Of a DNA stretch of 64,000 nt, positions 30,630-45,600 are shown in pieces. The DNA is from Aradus depressus (Eukaryota > Arthropoda > Insecta > Hemiptera > Aradidae): the NCBI GenBank assembly GCA_963662175.1, contig OY759217.1:45794108-45858107 (forward strand), written 5' to 3'. The position numbers and the translations under genes were made by a program. Position 1 is the stretch's first letter, and each line of letters opens with the position of its first letter. Under the pieces are notes generated by a model that was not told where the DNA came from, did not search any database, and saw only the letters and a program-made list of their open reading frames with translations.

Positions 30630-33600
30630 CTGAAAAAAAATAAATAAAATAAAATAAATGTATATAATAATAAATGTTATAGTTGAAACAGACATTATAA
30701 TTAAGACAATTTATAATATTTCCCCATTTTATATACTTACGTATTATATGAGAAGTTATGTACCTAATCAGTCTAAAATTTGACATTCAATTTCTATAGG
30801 AATTTCATGTTTTGTTTTCCCAACAACAAAAGTCAAGGAAGCTGCATAAAGTCAGCGGTAAAGTACTATTATTTATTTTATATTTTTTCTTTGTTTATAG
30901 CATGTTTTACGACCAGACACAAAAACGAAATGCACAATTCAGTATCTGTTATAGTGATAAAAACATATTTATAGTTATAGTTCTCCGCTTCTTGAAATAT
31001 ATAGACATAATAAAAACATTCAATTTAAAATGTTAATATTAGAGGAAACTGTATTCGATTTTGTTTTCATTCGAAAGGAAAAACAAATAATCATCATATA
31101 AAAGTCGTGTTTTCTAAATCAAGGAAACTCTACTTATCCTATTTTCGCCTCGTCCCACATCTACATTTGAATTGGATAATAAACATTACAAACAAACAAT
31201 AATAATAGTAATAGTATAAAAAGGTTTCAAAGGGATTGTAATATGTCTTCGGACATTTATAGCTCTTTTATAATAAATTACCGCATGATACTTAAATGAG
31301 TTGTGTCTTTTGGATTTGAATTTCCGAACGGTCTGGTTAGTCAGCGGTTATGTATCTGAACGCAAAAAATAAAGAACAAATAGAATGGTAGTAAGTTATA
31401 AAATCGAAAATTAAATTGTTTACCTTTGACGACTCCCTGGTCTCTGGTCAAGGACCTGAACCAATCTGCGTAACCATATTCTGGTCGGATCCCTCCGTAA
31501 ATCTCTGGCAAATATTTGGGTTCTATGTGCTGCTGCAGCGACTTCATATCCTGACCGTGAAAGAATAACTGAAAATAGAAAAAAAAAAAAATTAAAACAC
31601 AGTATTTTAAAGGATTATCAATATGGGAATGTCTTACTTGTCTATGAAACCTGAACATTCCATTCGTATAAACACTGATAACAGTTTCACATCAAAATAC
31701 AAAACTATATAAGCCATAAATATACCAATTAATGCTCCCCAGAAGATGGCATTAGGTTGTAAAATATGAGCATTTATTATTTAATGTCCGTTCCTATTAT
31801 ATACAACAAACATAGATTAAGATACTTAAGAAAATAATAAAATAGCTTCCATTAAACTCTTGATAACCTGCAGCAAAGTCATAAATGCCAGTGTTTTGAA
31901 ATACTGAGTTCCTAGTGTCAATGAAAGTTGAAAATGCCATTTCAATTGAGACCCGAGTACCGAAGTGTCTGCATTTGAGAAAGGTAGACAGCCTTATGAA
32001 AAATGGTAGCCCCCGGGGGAGGTATCAAGAGTGGGGCGGATGAAAAAAAGCTTCCAATTTGAATTTTTGTAGCGCAATTCTGAAGATATGTGACCTTGCA
32101 TTATTAGCCTCGATGGTTAGCAGCGACCTTAGTGAAGAAGTTCGGAAGGCCAAACGAGGTACGCATATTTCCCTCAGGGTACGCCTCGACTCTTCGTCGA
32201 TACAGCCTGATCACTAGGATGTCCCAGATATTATCAGATATTTAAAATTCCCAACTCTTCTTCTTTAAGAGGTAAAACAATCATAACTGTTCATGCGGGG
32301 GCATCGAAACTACTGAACATGTCTGTTGTAATCACTGAAGCAATGAGGCGCTCTTTCAGGAGATTAGTCAGTCACTCTAAACACTTAAAAAATATAAGAC
32401 AAAATATTTTATGGATGTGCAAGTTTTAAACATTAATATCTGAAAACGAGATCTGTGTCAGTAAGAATGCCTTGTCACTCCAAGTTGACCATTAATGGAG
32501 CTAAAAGCATTGAACGGTTCTTTATTAGAAGAGACTGAGAGAGCCTTAGTGACGGTAGCACCACATCAACTCAGGAAGGCACCCCGACCTGCCCGCTGTT
32601 TTGTAAGTACACAGATTGAGAAACCCCGGGTCAATCAACCACAAACATTACACTTCCCAAGGACACATCTCACTGATTTAACCACACTTTGTACCAACAC
32701 TCAATGCTTTTGCGTTCAATGAAAATTTTGAAAACAATATATAAACTGGGAGAATTTAAAAACCTACTAAAATATAAGAACGAAAACAAAGAACTATACC
32801 TAATAAGGCTGGACCAAATTGTTGAAGTATGGAGGCCAAAATAAAGCAATCCAAAATGACGTTGCCTTTATTAAATTTTAGTAAATGTTGACGAGTTCTT
32901 TGCTTGACAACAATTATGACAATAATAAAATGTATGATCTAACACAGGTGTCATAGAGATAGTTAGTTATTGTGAATCATGCCCGGGCTTCAACTACAAA
33001 GTCATATTGCCCATTCATTTTATTTACTTAGGATTTGTTACCGAAGTAGGGGTCTTTAACGAGTACCTGATATCGCTCAAGCTCAGGATTATCGCTTAAC
33101 GTTCTATCCGAAGGACGATGTTCTCACTTTTTTTACATTGCAGGTAAAAAACCTAACACCTTAAGTTCAGTAGGCAGGCAAGCTACCGGCGCCCTCAGGT
33201 GGGACAGATGTTCATACTACGATCTTTAAACAGTGAACTTTGTTGCAATAACTTGGCAGCTTACTACTTGAAAAGAGCCTTCAGAAATAAATCTGATCTG
33301 GATATTTTAATTAAGTAGATAATTTTTGACTAGTACTAAAAAATAAATAATGACAGTAGCTTGGCACAAAATAGAATTAATTTTTTTTAAGTCAGCATAA
33401 TCCTTATCTAAATGTCCTACAATCTAATATACGAGTATAACGTCATTGCAACCAAATGATCTATCATATATACATATATATATATTTTTTATATAATGTT
33501 ATCACGATAGGAAAAATATATGATTTGTTTTCTTCCTGTTTTCTTTGGACTTTGCAATGTTTTTTTTTTTTTTTAATAATCAGTAATATTATACATTTAC

Positions 33601-36600
33601 TATTTTTTTTATTTATGCCGTATAATTAAAAATTGTACAGTGTAATAAAATGTAAAACTCACCAGTTCACTGTACTTCGTGCCCAGAAGAGGTTTAAACA
33701 TATTGAAGATCTTTTCAAAAATCCACGATTCATTGACAATATGAATGGCAGCTATTTTGTAGGCAAGACTCGTCTAAAAAACAAACAAAACATTTTTGAG
33801 AATTGTATTAATTTTTTTTTTTTAATGATAAAATAATAATTATTAATATTAATCTGGATAACATTTTTTTTTTTTTTTTCTTTTGGCTTTATGAACGGTG
33901 CATATTAGCCATGTCAATGTGTTATGTATAATTATTTAAGACATCCATGGCCCCGGGAGGGAGTTCTATCTACGAAATAAAACTCACTCCCGGACGGGAT
34001 TCGAACCCGCAAACCATGGTGAGACCATGCGACCAAAGCCCTACGCTCTAGCCCGCACGGCCACCATGGCCCCCCAAACAAATATTTACCCTTTATTAAT
34101 AAGATAACATTAAAAGGATAACATTAAAATGTTTACCAACATGTAGATAGAATAAACGAAAGGGATGGACATTTGGATGGTTCATGAAATAATATTTTCG
34201 AATTTACATTCAGTTTTCTCTTAATTTACATCTAAATAAAAATAGTGATTTACGAGAAAAGTAAATGAATTAAACCACAGTAACAGATGACCCGCAAGCT
34301 GCCAAAAACTCAAATCTTTAGCTTTCTTCCAATATAACATATATGTAAAAAAAAAAAAAAATTACAATTCACACACACGTTCTGACGTGGGTTATGTGGA
34401 TAATTTCGTAATTTCGCATCAACTGCGATGACTATTAGTGATTGGCTATCTGCAGGTTGCCATTCTGTTCCAAATTATCATAGATAGTCGGAAGAAATAC
34501 ACAATTTTAAATTATATGGATGTCGGTGGCACTCGTATCTATGAACTATGGTTGGAAGACGGTGGGGTGGATAGCACGTCCGTCACCTGGTGTAGGAAAT
34601 ATCGAAAAAGTTCGCCCACCGTATATCTTATCTTCACGAGATAAGGCAGCATTATTTCTTCTAGATTTTTAGCATCGATAGCAAGGATTTTGGGGTAGGC
34701 GGGGAGCATAGCTACCCACACAAACAAACAGACGACCTAAACCATAAGGTTCATTATTTATTATATCTTTTGAACTTTCATGGTTGTCTTATTACTACAT
34801 TTTTCATCAGATGCAACAGTTTGTCTATGACAGGGAGTTGAATAAAAAAGGAATGGAGGCTTTCTGGGATGACGATACGGCCATTAATGGGTACAAAAAG
34901 TTTAATTAAGTTCTTCCTCGGTTTGAGTTGACTAACGTTGGACGACCGGAATGTACCCAGGTCCAGGCTTGCTGGCCGATATATCTCCAGTAGTAATAAT
35001 TACTGTTAATTAGTATTGGTAACAGAGAATGTCTCAAGATGAGGACACTGAACAAAAGTTCAGCGGATCGCTTGCGTCCTGTGAATTTTTCAATGATAAT
35101 AATATAGGTTAAGTTTTAATGAATTATGCCCGGGCTTTAAGTACGAGGTCATACAGCCTACTACCAGAGCGCTCTTTCGTCACTCTGGTGGACATGAGCA
35201 CGACTCTACTGTGAGAGTCCTAAATTTTTATTCACCTAGGGCAAGGGTCTTTAAGAGGAGTACCTGACATCGTACAGGCTCGGGACCATCGCTTAACGTC
35301 CCATCCGAAGGACGGCATGCTTAAGTTTATTTTACTTCCCAGATAAAATAAACTAACTTCGAACCCACGTTCTTGAGCTCAGAAGGCAAGCACGCATACC
35401 ACTGAGCTACCGGCGCCCATAATAATATATATGGTAACGTAAAACTGGCGGGTAAATGTATGGAAAAGTACAGAAATAGTTTAGTTAGCTTTTGCTTTTT
35501 TGGGGGCCTTAACTACGGGGTTATCAGTGCCGAGGATTGCTACTATGTAGCCCTTTACACTTACATGAAATTATTACAAATGAACAGTATATATACTAAC
35601 TTCTAATTTATATATATACTTTTTTTTTTCTCACTTTTTATTATTTATTTTTCTTGTTTTCTTCTTTTTTTATTTATTTATTCATTATTATTTTTTTCCT
35701 ATATTCCTGCACATAATTATTTACTCCCTTACTCATCAGAATAATGACATTATGTTATTTGCTTTTAAAAGTCAAATAATTTGTTGATACTTAGTTCCGA
35801 ATCTTGAGAATATGGGGGAGACTGGGGTTGTTGTAAGGCCATGCTGGCTGCATAAGGGGGACACTCCTCAAATATGTGCCGCGTATATATTCATAATACA
35901 GCCTTAAAACTGAAGAAGGTGTAATGTACCGAAACCGGTAGTATACGTATATTTGTTTTGTGGATTAGACAATTTTTTTAAACTAAGTTTGTTTTATTTA
36001 TTTAGTACAAGTCTTCACAATATGTCCGCGTTCCTTAGCTAGTTGCTAATCTTAATCCTCCTTCAGGCTGACTGACTATTAATTGTTCTGTAAAAAAAAT
36101 TCCTTAGTGAAGATTTATTTTTTGAAGTCATCTGGGCTCTGAGCCTTCCAGCCTAATTGGAAGATGACAAAGCGAATGAAGGCTCATCTACCAAGGTTGA
36201 AGTAAATTACAAAAAAAACCTACACCGTGACTCACAATCTGTTCCTCCTTTCTCATTGTTTGATGATATCAAAACTGTCGAAAGGAAACACATCCAACAA
36301 TGCTGGAACTAGGTTCTGCGAGGTGAACTTCGTGTGACAACAATTATTACTAATTCGTCTCAATTGTTCCTTTGCTCGCCATCCGTTCTTCGGTGACATG
36401 GGACTCACTTCTGGATGTACCCTGAGCATCATACGACTATGGACAGGGGTTTAGTGAATTATGGTACATCTGGAAAATGACATGAACTCTCGGAAGGTTT
36501 CTGTGGCTCATATATTAACTAGCAATGTAGTTCACAAGATTTTCCGCGCATAATGAGTAGGGCTGACATACGTCCCGTTTTTACGGGACTTCCACCGTAA

Positions 36601-39600
36601 TTAGCTTTTGTGTCCCGTTATCCCGTTTTCGTTTTGTACAGTCCAGTTTTTCTCCAACTTATGTACCCGACACGTATCTCACATATGATTGGTTTTAAGA
36701 AAGTCGAATATACTTTATATTTTCTGTTGTTTTGTTTTGTTCTAGTGAATCATGCCTGGTTTTAAAATACTATCGCCTACTACTAAAGCTCTTTTTCGTC
36801 ATTCTGGAGGACATAAGACGGACCCAGGTTTAATATATAGGATAGGGTGATCTTTAACGAGTACCTCGCATCGGCTCGGGAACATCGCGTAACGCCCCAT
36901 TCGATGGACGGCATACTCAAGGTTTTTTTACTCATGGCCATGAGATATATAATTCTACATTTTTTTTTTTTAATTTGAGTAATTTAGTGATATTTGAAGA
37001 GTTTTGTGACATTGTTCGATGTTAAAATCAATAAAGGTTGTTCATATATTTACCATCATCATCTGTACCACTTTGGATACGACAGAGGGTGTGATCTGCC
37101 ATGCGTGGTTCATAGTGAGCCCCTCCATATCGAATATACACACTCCACCTAGGATCTGTGCTCTCGGCTCCAGCACCCCTGCCTCCAGGATGGCGATCGT
37201 CGCCTTGAACAGGTCGTCCATCGGCATACTGCTCGGGTCCCATTTACCTAACCCACAAACACAATATAAATATTATATATCAAAGTAAGCATTAATGGGT
37301 TAACTTACAGGAAATTAATTCAGAAAAAAAATACGAATTAAATGGGTTATCTTGTACAAAATCGATTCATATAAAAAACATACTATTTATAAGCTTAAGT
37401 TTCAACAATTCCAGAAAAAAAAGAATAATTTTCTTCTAGAAATTAACATATCTTTCGAACAAATTTTACAGAAGACAATTTAAAAATTAATACCTGGATA
37501 ACAATCAGTGCCGGATTAAGCCAGGGAGGGGCCTGTAGCAAATTCTGTCAAGAGGCCCTTGGTTTGCTTTAGGTTGTCAAGTTTAGGGTATTAAATAAAA
37601 CAAAACTGTTACAAATAAACTTTTCTGGATTTAATATGGGCAAAATTAGAGATAACACTTTCAATATCGACTTCTTTAAGCAAATCATGCTCTATATTCA
37701 TCAAAGTGAGATGATTAAGACGTTCTTGGCCCATCGTGTTTCTTAACTCATTTTTAATACGTTTTAATGTTGAAAAAAGAACGTTCGCCACTGCAGTTAG
37801 TGATCGTGAGAGACATATAAATGCGCAAGGCAATTTCTACGTTTGGGAAACACGATTCTAAAGAATTATTTAATAAAAGTTTATAAAATTGCAGTTCCAA
37901 TCGAGTTTCAGATTTTCAGATGGGAGTAAAGCATAGTCTAAGCGCTTCGCATGCTAAATATTTTTACGCTCCTATCTAAATTGATATTTTTTTACGGTCA
38001 GACAGGCGTTGGAGCGCGGGGCCCGTAGCATTTGCTACTCTTGCTACGTGGCTAATCCGGCACTGATAACAATTAATAATTATCCACAGTTTAGAGATTA
38101 AAAAAAGATATAATGGGCAGAGATTAATTATTGTAACAAAGGAATGTAAAATTATGTATAATGGAAGAGTGAGTATCCTTGCCAGAGAACAAATGTTGTG
38201 TCAATGACCTTCTCTGCTAACTCAAGGACGACAACATTAATCTCCAAGATATTTCTAGTCCGTATCTCGATCTGAGGGGAGTCGTACAGTGAAATGTGGA
38301 AAATGGATGGAGATTAATATAAACAACAAAAATGAGTAGGTTCTTTGGTGTGTTGTTCAACTTAGAATACATACATCTCAGCAGGCTTTATGAGGCTAGA
38401 TGCACTGGATAACACTACAAACAGTGAGGATGAAATTATCATTAGGCCTGTTCATAAAGTGAACTGAAATGACTGTAAGATTACTAAAGCATAGAAAGTA
38501 GGATTACTTCTGGAGGGTTATTGTTCGATTATGAGAGTGTAAAGTAAGTTTTTACAAAATAACAAAAAAAAAGTGACGTGGCTCATTATAGGACTTTTTT
38601 ATATCAACCACGCCTACGGATCATTCTCTCTCCCCCTTCTCCATTCTCAAAATCATTTCATAGGGGCATTATTGGGTATATGAAAGTAATGAGTTGTCGT
38701 CAAAGGTACTTTTTTGTTTCTTTCTACAGCGTAATTCTGAGAGTGACTTTCTTATACCCAGCAACCCTCGTATGAAATGATCTTGAAAAGGGACAGGGGG
38801 AGGGAGAGTGATCTGTAAGCGTGGTTGATATAAGAAACTCCTGTAATGGGCCACATCACTTTTTTTTTTATTTAAAAAACTTACTTTACACCCTCATAGT
38901 CCATCGTTGTTAACGTTTCGCCATTAAAGCATTATCAAAACTTTTGTGATAGGTTAGGTTTTATGACTCATGCACGGGCTTTAACTATCAGGTCATAAAG
39001 CCTACTACCAGAGCGCTCTTTCGTCACTCTGATGGACATGAGCCCGACTCTACTGTGGGAGTCCTAAATTTTGCTTACCCTAAACTTTTATTCACCTAGG
39101 GCAGGGATCTTTAACGAGTACCTGACATCGTACAGGCTCGGGGCCATCGCTTAACGACCCATCCTAAGGACGGTGTGCTTAAGTTTATTTTGCCTCCCAG
39201 ATAAAATAGACTAAGGGCCTTTGTCGTATTGATCCTATCTCAAATCTGAGGTCTTATTAGCAACTGGGAATTAAATAAGATACATTTTTGGTACTAGTTT
39301 TTAGATAGGACTGACCGTTTTCGGGTAAATCAAGGAAACGTAAAAATTTTTTATTTTCAAAATCACATTTCGCGACGTTTTTTGGCATGAATCTCAAAAA
39401 CCCGACGATATGCGAAAAACTGTTTTTCATATAAAATATCTATTTCAGTTTTCTCTATAACTATTACCTGAAAAGATTTTTGATTAGGTCATAATCGTAA
39501 GCGGTATCTTGTAAAATGTACTAAGGCCTCGAAGTAAAGTGGTCTTAATTTTCGTCCGATTTCAGCCAAAATCTAATGAGATCCAAGTTTACACATCTTA

Positions 39601-42600
39601 CTTCAACAATCCAAATTTAAATTTCATAGCTACAATAGACTTCGTGGTAGAGCGCTCATAACTTTCCAACCTCATAAACACACATGCACAAACAGACATC
39701 ATTGCGAAAATGGTCAAAACGTACTCAGGGGACCCTTGAAACGTAGAAATCCGCTGAAACCTCGATCTCGGATCTTCGCAGGATAATACTTTCTTATACT
39801 GTAGGCATAAGAACGTATTAACCCAGATAGACAAAGATTAGGCTGCGCTGAGCACGATAGATGTTTATCATACTACTGTCATGTTTGCTGGGAAGCTCTT
39901 TACATGCTGAACAGTTGCAAAGATATAATCAGTTATCAGTTTATTTGGATGGAAATAATAGACCACCTAGGAAAATTAAAAAAAAAAGACTATCACACAA
40001 GTCACAGTCTCTCCAAATATAAATGTTAGACGCGGCAAGTGGTCTTTATTCTAGCTTCCTCCTCTAAGATTGTTTTGTCAGTCTGGTCAAAAATTGTTCA
40101 TCTGTTTTTTTTTATACAGTAGAGTCCCGCTAATCCGAACACCGATTATCAGGACATCCGGTTAATCGGGACGGGATTTAAAAAAAAAACGAATTAAAAT
40201 TTAGTAAACTAAAAATTTAATTTACCGAGCGATAAGTACGAAAATAATTCAAGGAGAGGGTTTAACTTGACTTACTCAGTTGGCTACGATGAAAAAGTGC
40301 CGACAAAGAAGACGGCGCGCTAAATATTTATAATATATATAAATATAATATTCAAACAAAATTTTTAAAATGTTTATCATTTGCAATTTTACAGCAAATT
40401 CCGTTTAATGCAGACTTTCGGTGATCCGGACGAGGTCCGGTCCCATCTAGACCGGAATAGCGGGACTCTACTGTATATGACAGAGCAAACATACATACCA
40501 ATCCAACTCACTGCTTTTGATTGGTTAACTCTTGGAATCAGCATTAATACTTTTAAAGAGAAGATTTAAATGATTGTATAGGGAGATAGACTATGTTTAT
40601 AGGTCACTTATTTCTCGGCGTTATGGCCAAAGAACCTGGGCCTCCTACATGGCCCCATTCGACAACCCGTCTGGGCTCTCCATCGTCTCTTCCTTAACCC
40701 TCTTAAATCCTTTCTTTCTCCTGGCTTTCCCTAGATAGTTAGCCACGGAATACTTTGATGTCTTCACAGCTGAGGTCAAGAGGTCCGACTTCTCGAGAAC
40801 TTTCTTAACTCGAGATTCGTCCTTATCTCCACTAGTCCAATGCAAAGCCCAAAATTTGCCTCAGTAACTCTCTTAAACATTCAGGAAGCCCACGTGACAA
40901 ACTTTCATAGATTCTTTCCTAAATGAGCTTCGAACATACTATAGTTAGTTATTATGACTCATGCCCGGGCTTTAACTACAAGATCGTATCGCCTACTACC
41001 AGAACACTCTTTCGTCACTCTGGTGGACATGAGCCCGACTCTACTGTGGGAGTCTTAAATTTTGCATACCCCAAATTTCTATTCATCTAGGGTAGGGGTC
41101 TTTAACGAGCACCTAACTATGGACCATTTTCACCTCCCAGATAAAAATTTTTAAGGGCCTTGGGCGGGTTACGAACCAACGATCTTGAGCTCAGTAAGCA
41201 AGCACGCATACCACTGAGCTACCGACGCCTTTTGAACATTTTATATATGCATAAAAAACAATTATTGGGAAATTTAGTAATTACTAAATACTGATTATTT
41301 AAGAAGTGCTTACTTGTATGACTTGCTACGCTTTTTCTATTAATCAGACATTTTATGAAAGTCCTGGAAATTAAATATATATCAATTACAGCGAATGAGT
41401 GTGATAAATATATAGTTTGTTTAATCTCCTGTAAAATTTGATTTTTGCAGTTAGCGGTTATTCTCATAATATGAGAAAGTTGAAAAAAAAATTCTACACA
41501 TTAAATAAGATGAAAGGTAGAAACTAGAACATTTTTAATTATAGTATGCACTTCGATGCAACGATCAAGGTCTACCTGTCAATTATGCATAATGGACCAT
41601 TTACAACAGTAAACATTTAAATCAGTGGTGCCAGTATCACATTTCATGAATTTGTATTTGTCGTTCTTAAGCATTCAGGAAGGAAGCGCACATGACATAC
41701 TTTCATAGATCAGAATCAGAAATAATTAAGTCCCTAAGAAACTACGAAAGTCGGAAGTAATAAAACATTTAATACATTCTTAACTTTACAAAGAAAACAA
41801 TGTTAATAGTATCTTTCCAATGATATAAGTAGGATAATAATAATGATCCTTAATGAAATAATTAAGTCCCTAAGAAACTACGAAAGTCGGAAGTAATAAA
41901 ACATATAATACATCCTTAACTTTACAAAGAAAACAATGTTAATATTATCTTTCCAATGATATAAGTAGAATAATAATAATGTTGCTTAAAGGAGCTTGCA
42001 ATGTGAAACATTTTACAGAACAGAAATGGAAGAGAGGATCCATCGTGGGCAAGCTGCTGATGAATGTTCTTCTATTTAGGATCTAATGAGGAAGCCAATT
42101 CGGACCTCACAATGCCAGCTAACAGAATGGTAATCTTCAGGTTAGCAGTAGATTAGTTTGAAACTTGCCCAAGTCGTGCAGAAGTTGGACTGGACATGTG
42201 CACTTCGTGACCTGTCACATACCACCAAATGACTTGTCACTTCTCCAGTTACAAAATGATGGTTAGATAATACTAAAAACTGACTGTGTATTAGAGCTCG
42301 GCCAAGCCCACTGTCTAATCTATTATAGGCCCTCTCACATGGTCCTGAGGGTAGGCAATCATTATGCATTTGCACTTTACGCCTTTGCTATTACACATTT
42401 CTTCAGTTTTTTTTTTTTTTTAATATGCTATATCTACTCAACGTTGGAACGTGTTGGTTCCACCTCAAAACTCAGGATACTTAGGCGGCTTGAAAATTTC
42501 ATGAGGAAAATGTTTCAAAAAATGTTCTATTTCATAAAAATCTCACAAAAGTTGGCACATTAAGACATCATTTTTTTTTTTTTGCAAATTTTTAGTTGAC

Positions 42601-45600
42601 CCTCGAAAAAACTTATCTGACATAAAATGTATCTTATAATTGTCGTGTTAATTTTGAAGAATGTTTTTATTAAATTTAAAATGTAAGATAATTAGTTTAA
42701 AATGTAGTTAGACCCCTAATACAGAAACTTTAATTTTCGTCAGCTTACGTACAAAATATTATCAGATCAAGTTAGGACAAATCACCTCCTCATTAAAAGT
42801 TAATAAGTGATACAGACAACATACAAACAACAGAAAACATTATGTAATTGTGCAAATATTATCCTGATTACTGCCTTTTTTTGTACAAAGGTAGAAATCG
42901 TCTTCAGGGGCCATAAGATGTGTATTTACGGTAATGTGCTCATTGTTTTAAATGTTTTCGTGATTACATTTAGATTATTTTTTTTTAATCTGGGAGGTAA
43001 GTAAACCTTGGAGAACGTTAAACAATGATTCGGAGCCTGTGCCATGTCAAGTACTCCTTTAACCCTAATTAAACAAGGGTAGGCAAAATTTATGAGTCCT
43101 ACACTAAAGCTACTGGAGGACATGAAGTGGGCAATCTGCCAAATGATCCTTCGCTCTGTCTCCAAGGAGACGGTCCTCACTTAATAATTATAATATATTG
43201 TAGTAAAAAGTATAAATTATTTAAACAAACAAATGAGCTCTTCCTTAAATTATTCCTGCATAATGATGCCAGATCCTAGATGTGAATCGGAAGAGTTCCC
43301 ATACACTTTCAGGAAATTTCCAAAACAACTCACAAGAAAGTTGACCTGTGACCTAGACGTGACGGAGTAACGACACCTGCTCCGATCTTTACGTATTTAC
43401 TATAATTACATATTATAACATACGGAAATCGAATTCAGATTTTTTTTTTTTTTTTTTACTTTCATACAGGTACTGTATTTTGATATGAACCTCTATTTTG
43501 ATGTGAACCTCTATTTTCTAGTGACTTTCAAAGAAAACGCTCGAGCAGTTTGAAAATTACTCAACTTTTATGCTTCAGAAATTTTCATTTTTAAAGTTTT
43601 TCTCAAGGGATGAGATTTTGCCCAGATCTAATGCTCATTTAGACCTAAATTAGAAAAAAAAAAAAATTAAAATCATTAACAAAAACGGCTATAAGGAATT
43701 GTTTTATGTATGTTATTAAAGTTGAAGATGCTCTATACGTGCTAGAAATTGGTGACTCTGTTTAAAATGTTATTAAAAATTTAGAATTTATGGGTTTATC
43801 AGTTAAAGAGCTATCATGCACATAAAATGTGCTGGGAAAACTTTTGGTTGGAATTTGGGGGTGATACTGAGTCCAAATAAAATTTAGGTTCCTTTTTCCC
43901 ACCTGATCGCAATACTTTCTTCATACTAACTTGGTAAAGTAGAGAAAGTTAAAGAAAAGAGTCATTATAGTGGATATAGAAGGGAGATAAACAAGGTCAG
44001 TAAGATAATGTGGAATAAGTGGAAGTGTAAAGTTAGCGAGGGGTGGTCAGACCGGCTGGACTGGAGTTCCGTTAGACGTCCGACTCTCCCAACAGCCAAT
44101 CATGCCAATCTCCAGGTTCTATTAGACCTTGTAGGTCAGGACTCGAACTCATTTAATTCTTCTTCAATTTTAAAAAAACAACAACAAAAACACTGATTCT
44201 TAGTAATTTTTACATCTTCAGCTGTATGATGTATATGGGAAGTTGAGTTACAACTACCGGTAGAATTAATTGCGACTGATCGGGCATCAAATCGCTTATT
44301 ACCAGAGCGCTCTTTCGACGCAATGAGTCCGACTCTACAATGGGAATCCTAAATTTTGCCTGATAATGACGTGGAGTGGTCTTCTTTTTTGTTTACGTGT
44401 GTATGTTAGTGATGTTGACAAAGTTCGTTAGTTCTCCAACCTAAATATTCATAGTCATTGTGACTCACGCCCGGGATTTAACTGCAAGGTCATATCGCCT
44501 ACTACCAGAGTACTTTTTAACTCTATTATGGGAGTCCTAAATTTTGCCTGAATGACAATTATATGGAGTGGTCTTCTTTTTTGCTCACTTGTGTATGTTA
44601 GTGTGTCAGTGATGTTCATCACTTAACGTCCCATCCGAAGTACGGCGTGCTCAAGATAAAAAACCTAAGGGCATTGACAATTGCAAAAATAAAAACGAAT
44701 TCTTATCTGTGAGTGTGTATGTGCACACGATAACTCCCATTAAAACATATCGTAACGAAATTTTATGTGTATCCAGAACCCCTGGAAGATGCCTTGATTT
44801 TCAGTCAAATCAATCAGAGGGAAGGGTCTTAACACAAAAACCCAAATAAGTAATGAATGTATTGATAAGAAATTTTATATGAAAATTTAACTCAAATGAG
44901 GATGACACCTATCAATTTTCAGACGAATCGGCTCAAGTAAAGACGAATGGCGGTTGTGCTCAAACACCCTGATCACTGCCTACTTAATGACGTGGATTAT
45001 CGTCTAATATGTGGATCCAGGACCCAATAACGACATCTAACGACATTCGACGAAGTTTGTCGAAGGGAAGGATCAGAGGAGAGGGCTCAACTCAAAAACC
45101 ATAATAACTGTCGATGTATCCAATGTATCGATAAGAACCACTTCGGTAAATTGGTTTCAGAGAGAGAGTGGAAACTTAGTTGATTAACTCGCGCTGGGGA
45201 AGTACATTACTGGTGATTCACCGATGACTTTTGGGCATACATTCATCTTTCTCAGTGAGTGAGCGAGCAACACACTCAAAAACTATATCGCTATCGCATA
45301 TGCGAGATACTAAAATTACAGTTCCGTAGAGAATTCAGTACAAATTAAATGTCTATATGGACTCATACAATCTCAAATCTACTAATGAAGCAGATAGAAG
45401 GAATATTCATCATCGTACACAAATTTTGCAAATAACCTTCGTTATAAAAGTGAAAAAAAAAAAAATTACAGATAAAATAACGTAATTTATGTTAATTAGT
45501 ATACTGAGCGGTTTAGAAACGACGACTATATGCGGTAAATAATTTCGCAATCCGCAAAGAATGAGATGCAACAGTTTCCTATTTCGAAACTCTCAGGTGA

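Noticed and set aside
35107..35418. tRNA-like A- and B-boxes as real tRNA genes
   Set aside because: The heads do not close into a full cloverleaf with acceptor stem, they continue into a common SINE body, and most are decayed.
37019..37288. 89-codon plus-strand frame
   Set aside because: It is antisense to gene B exon 4, which has clear splice sites and CRAL-TRIO motifs.
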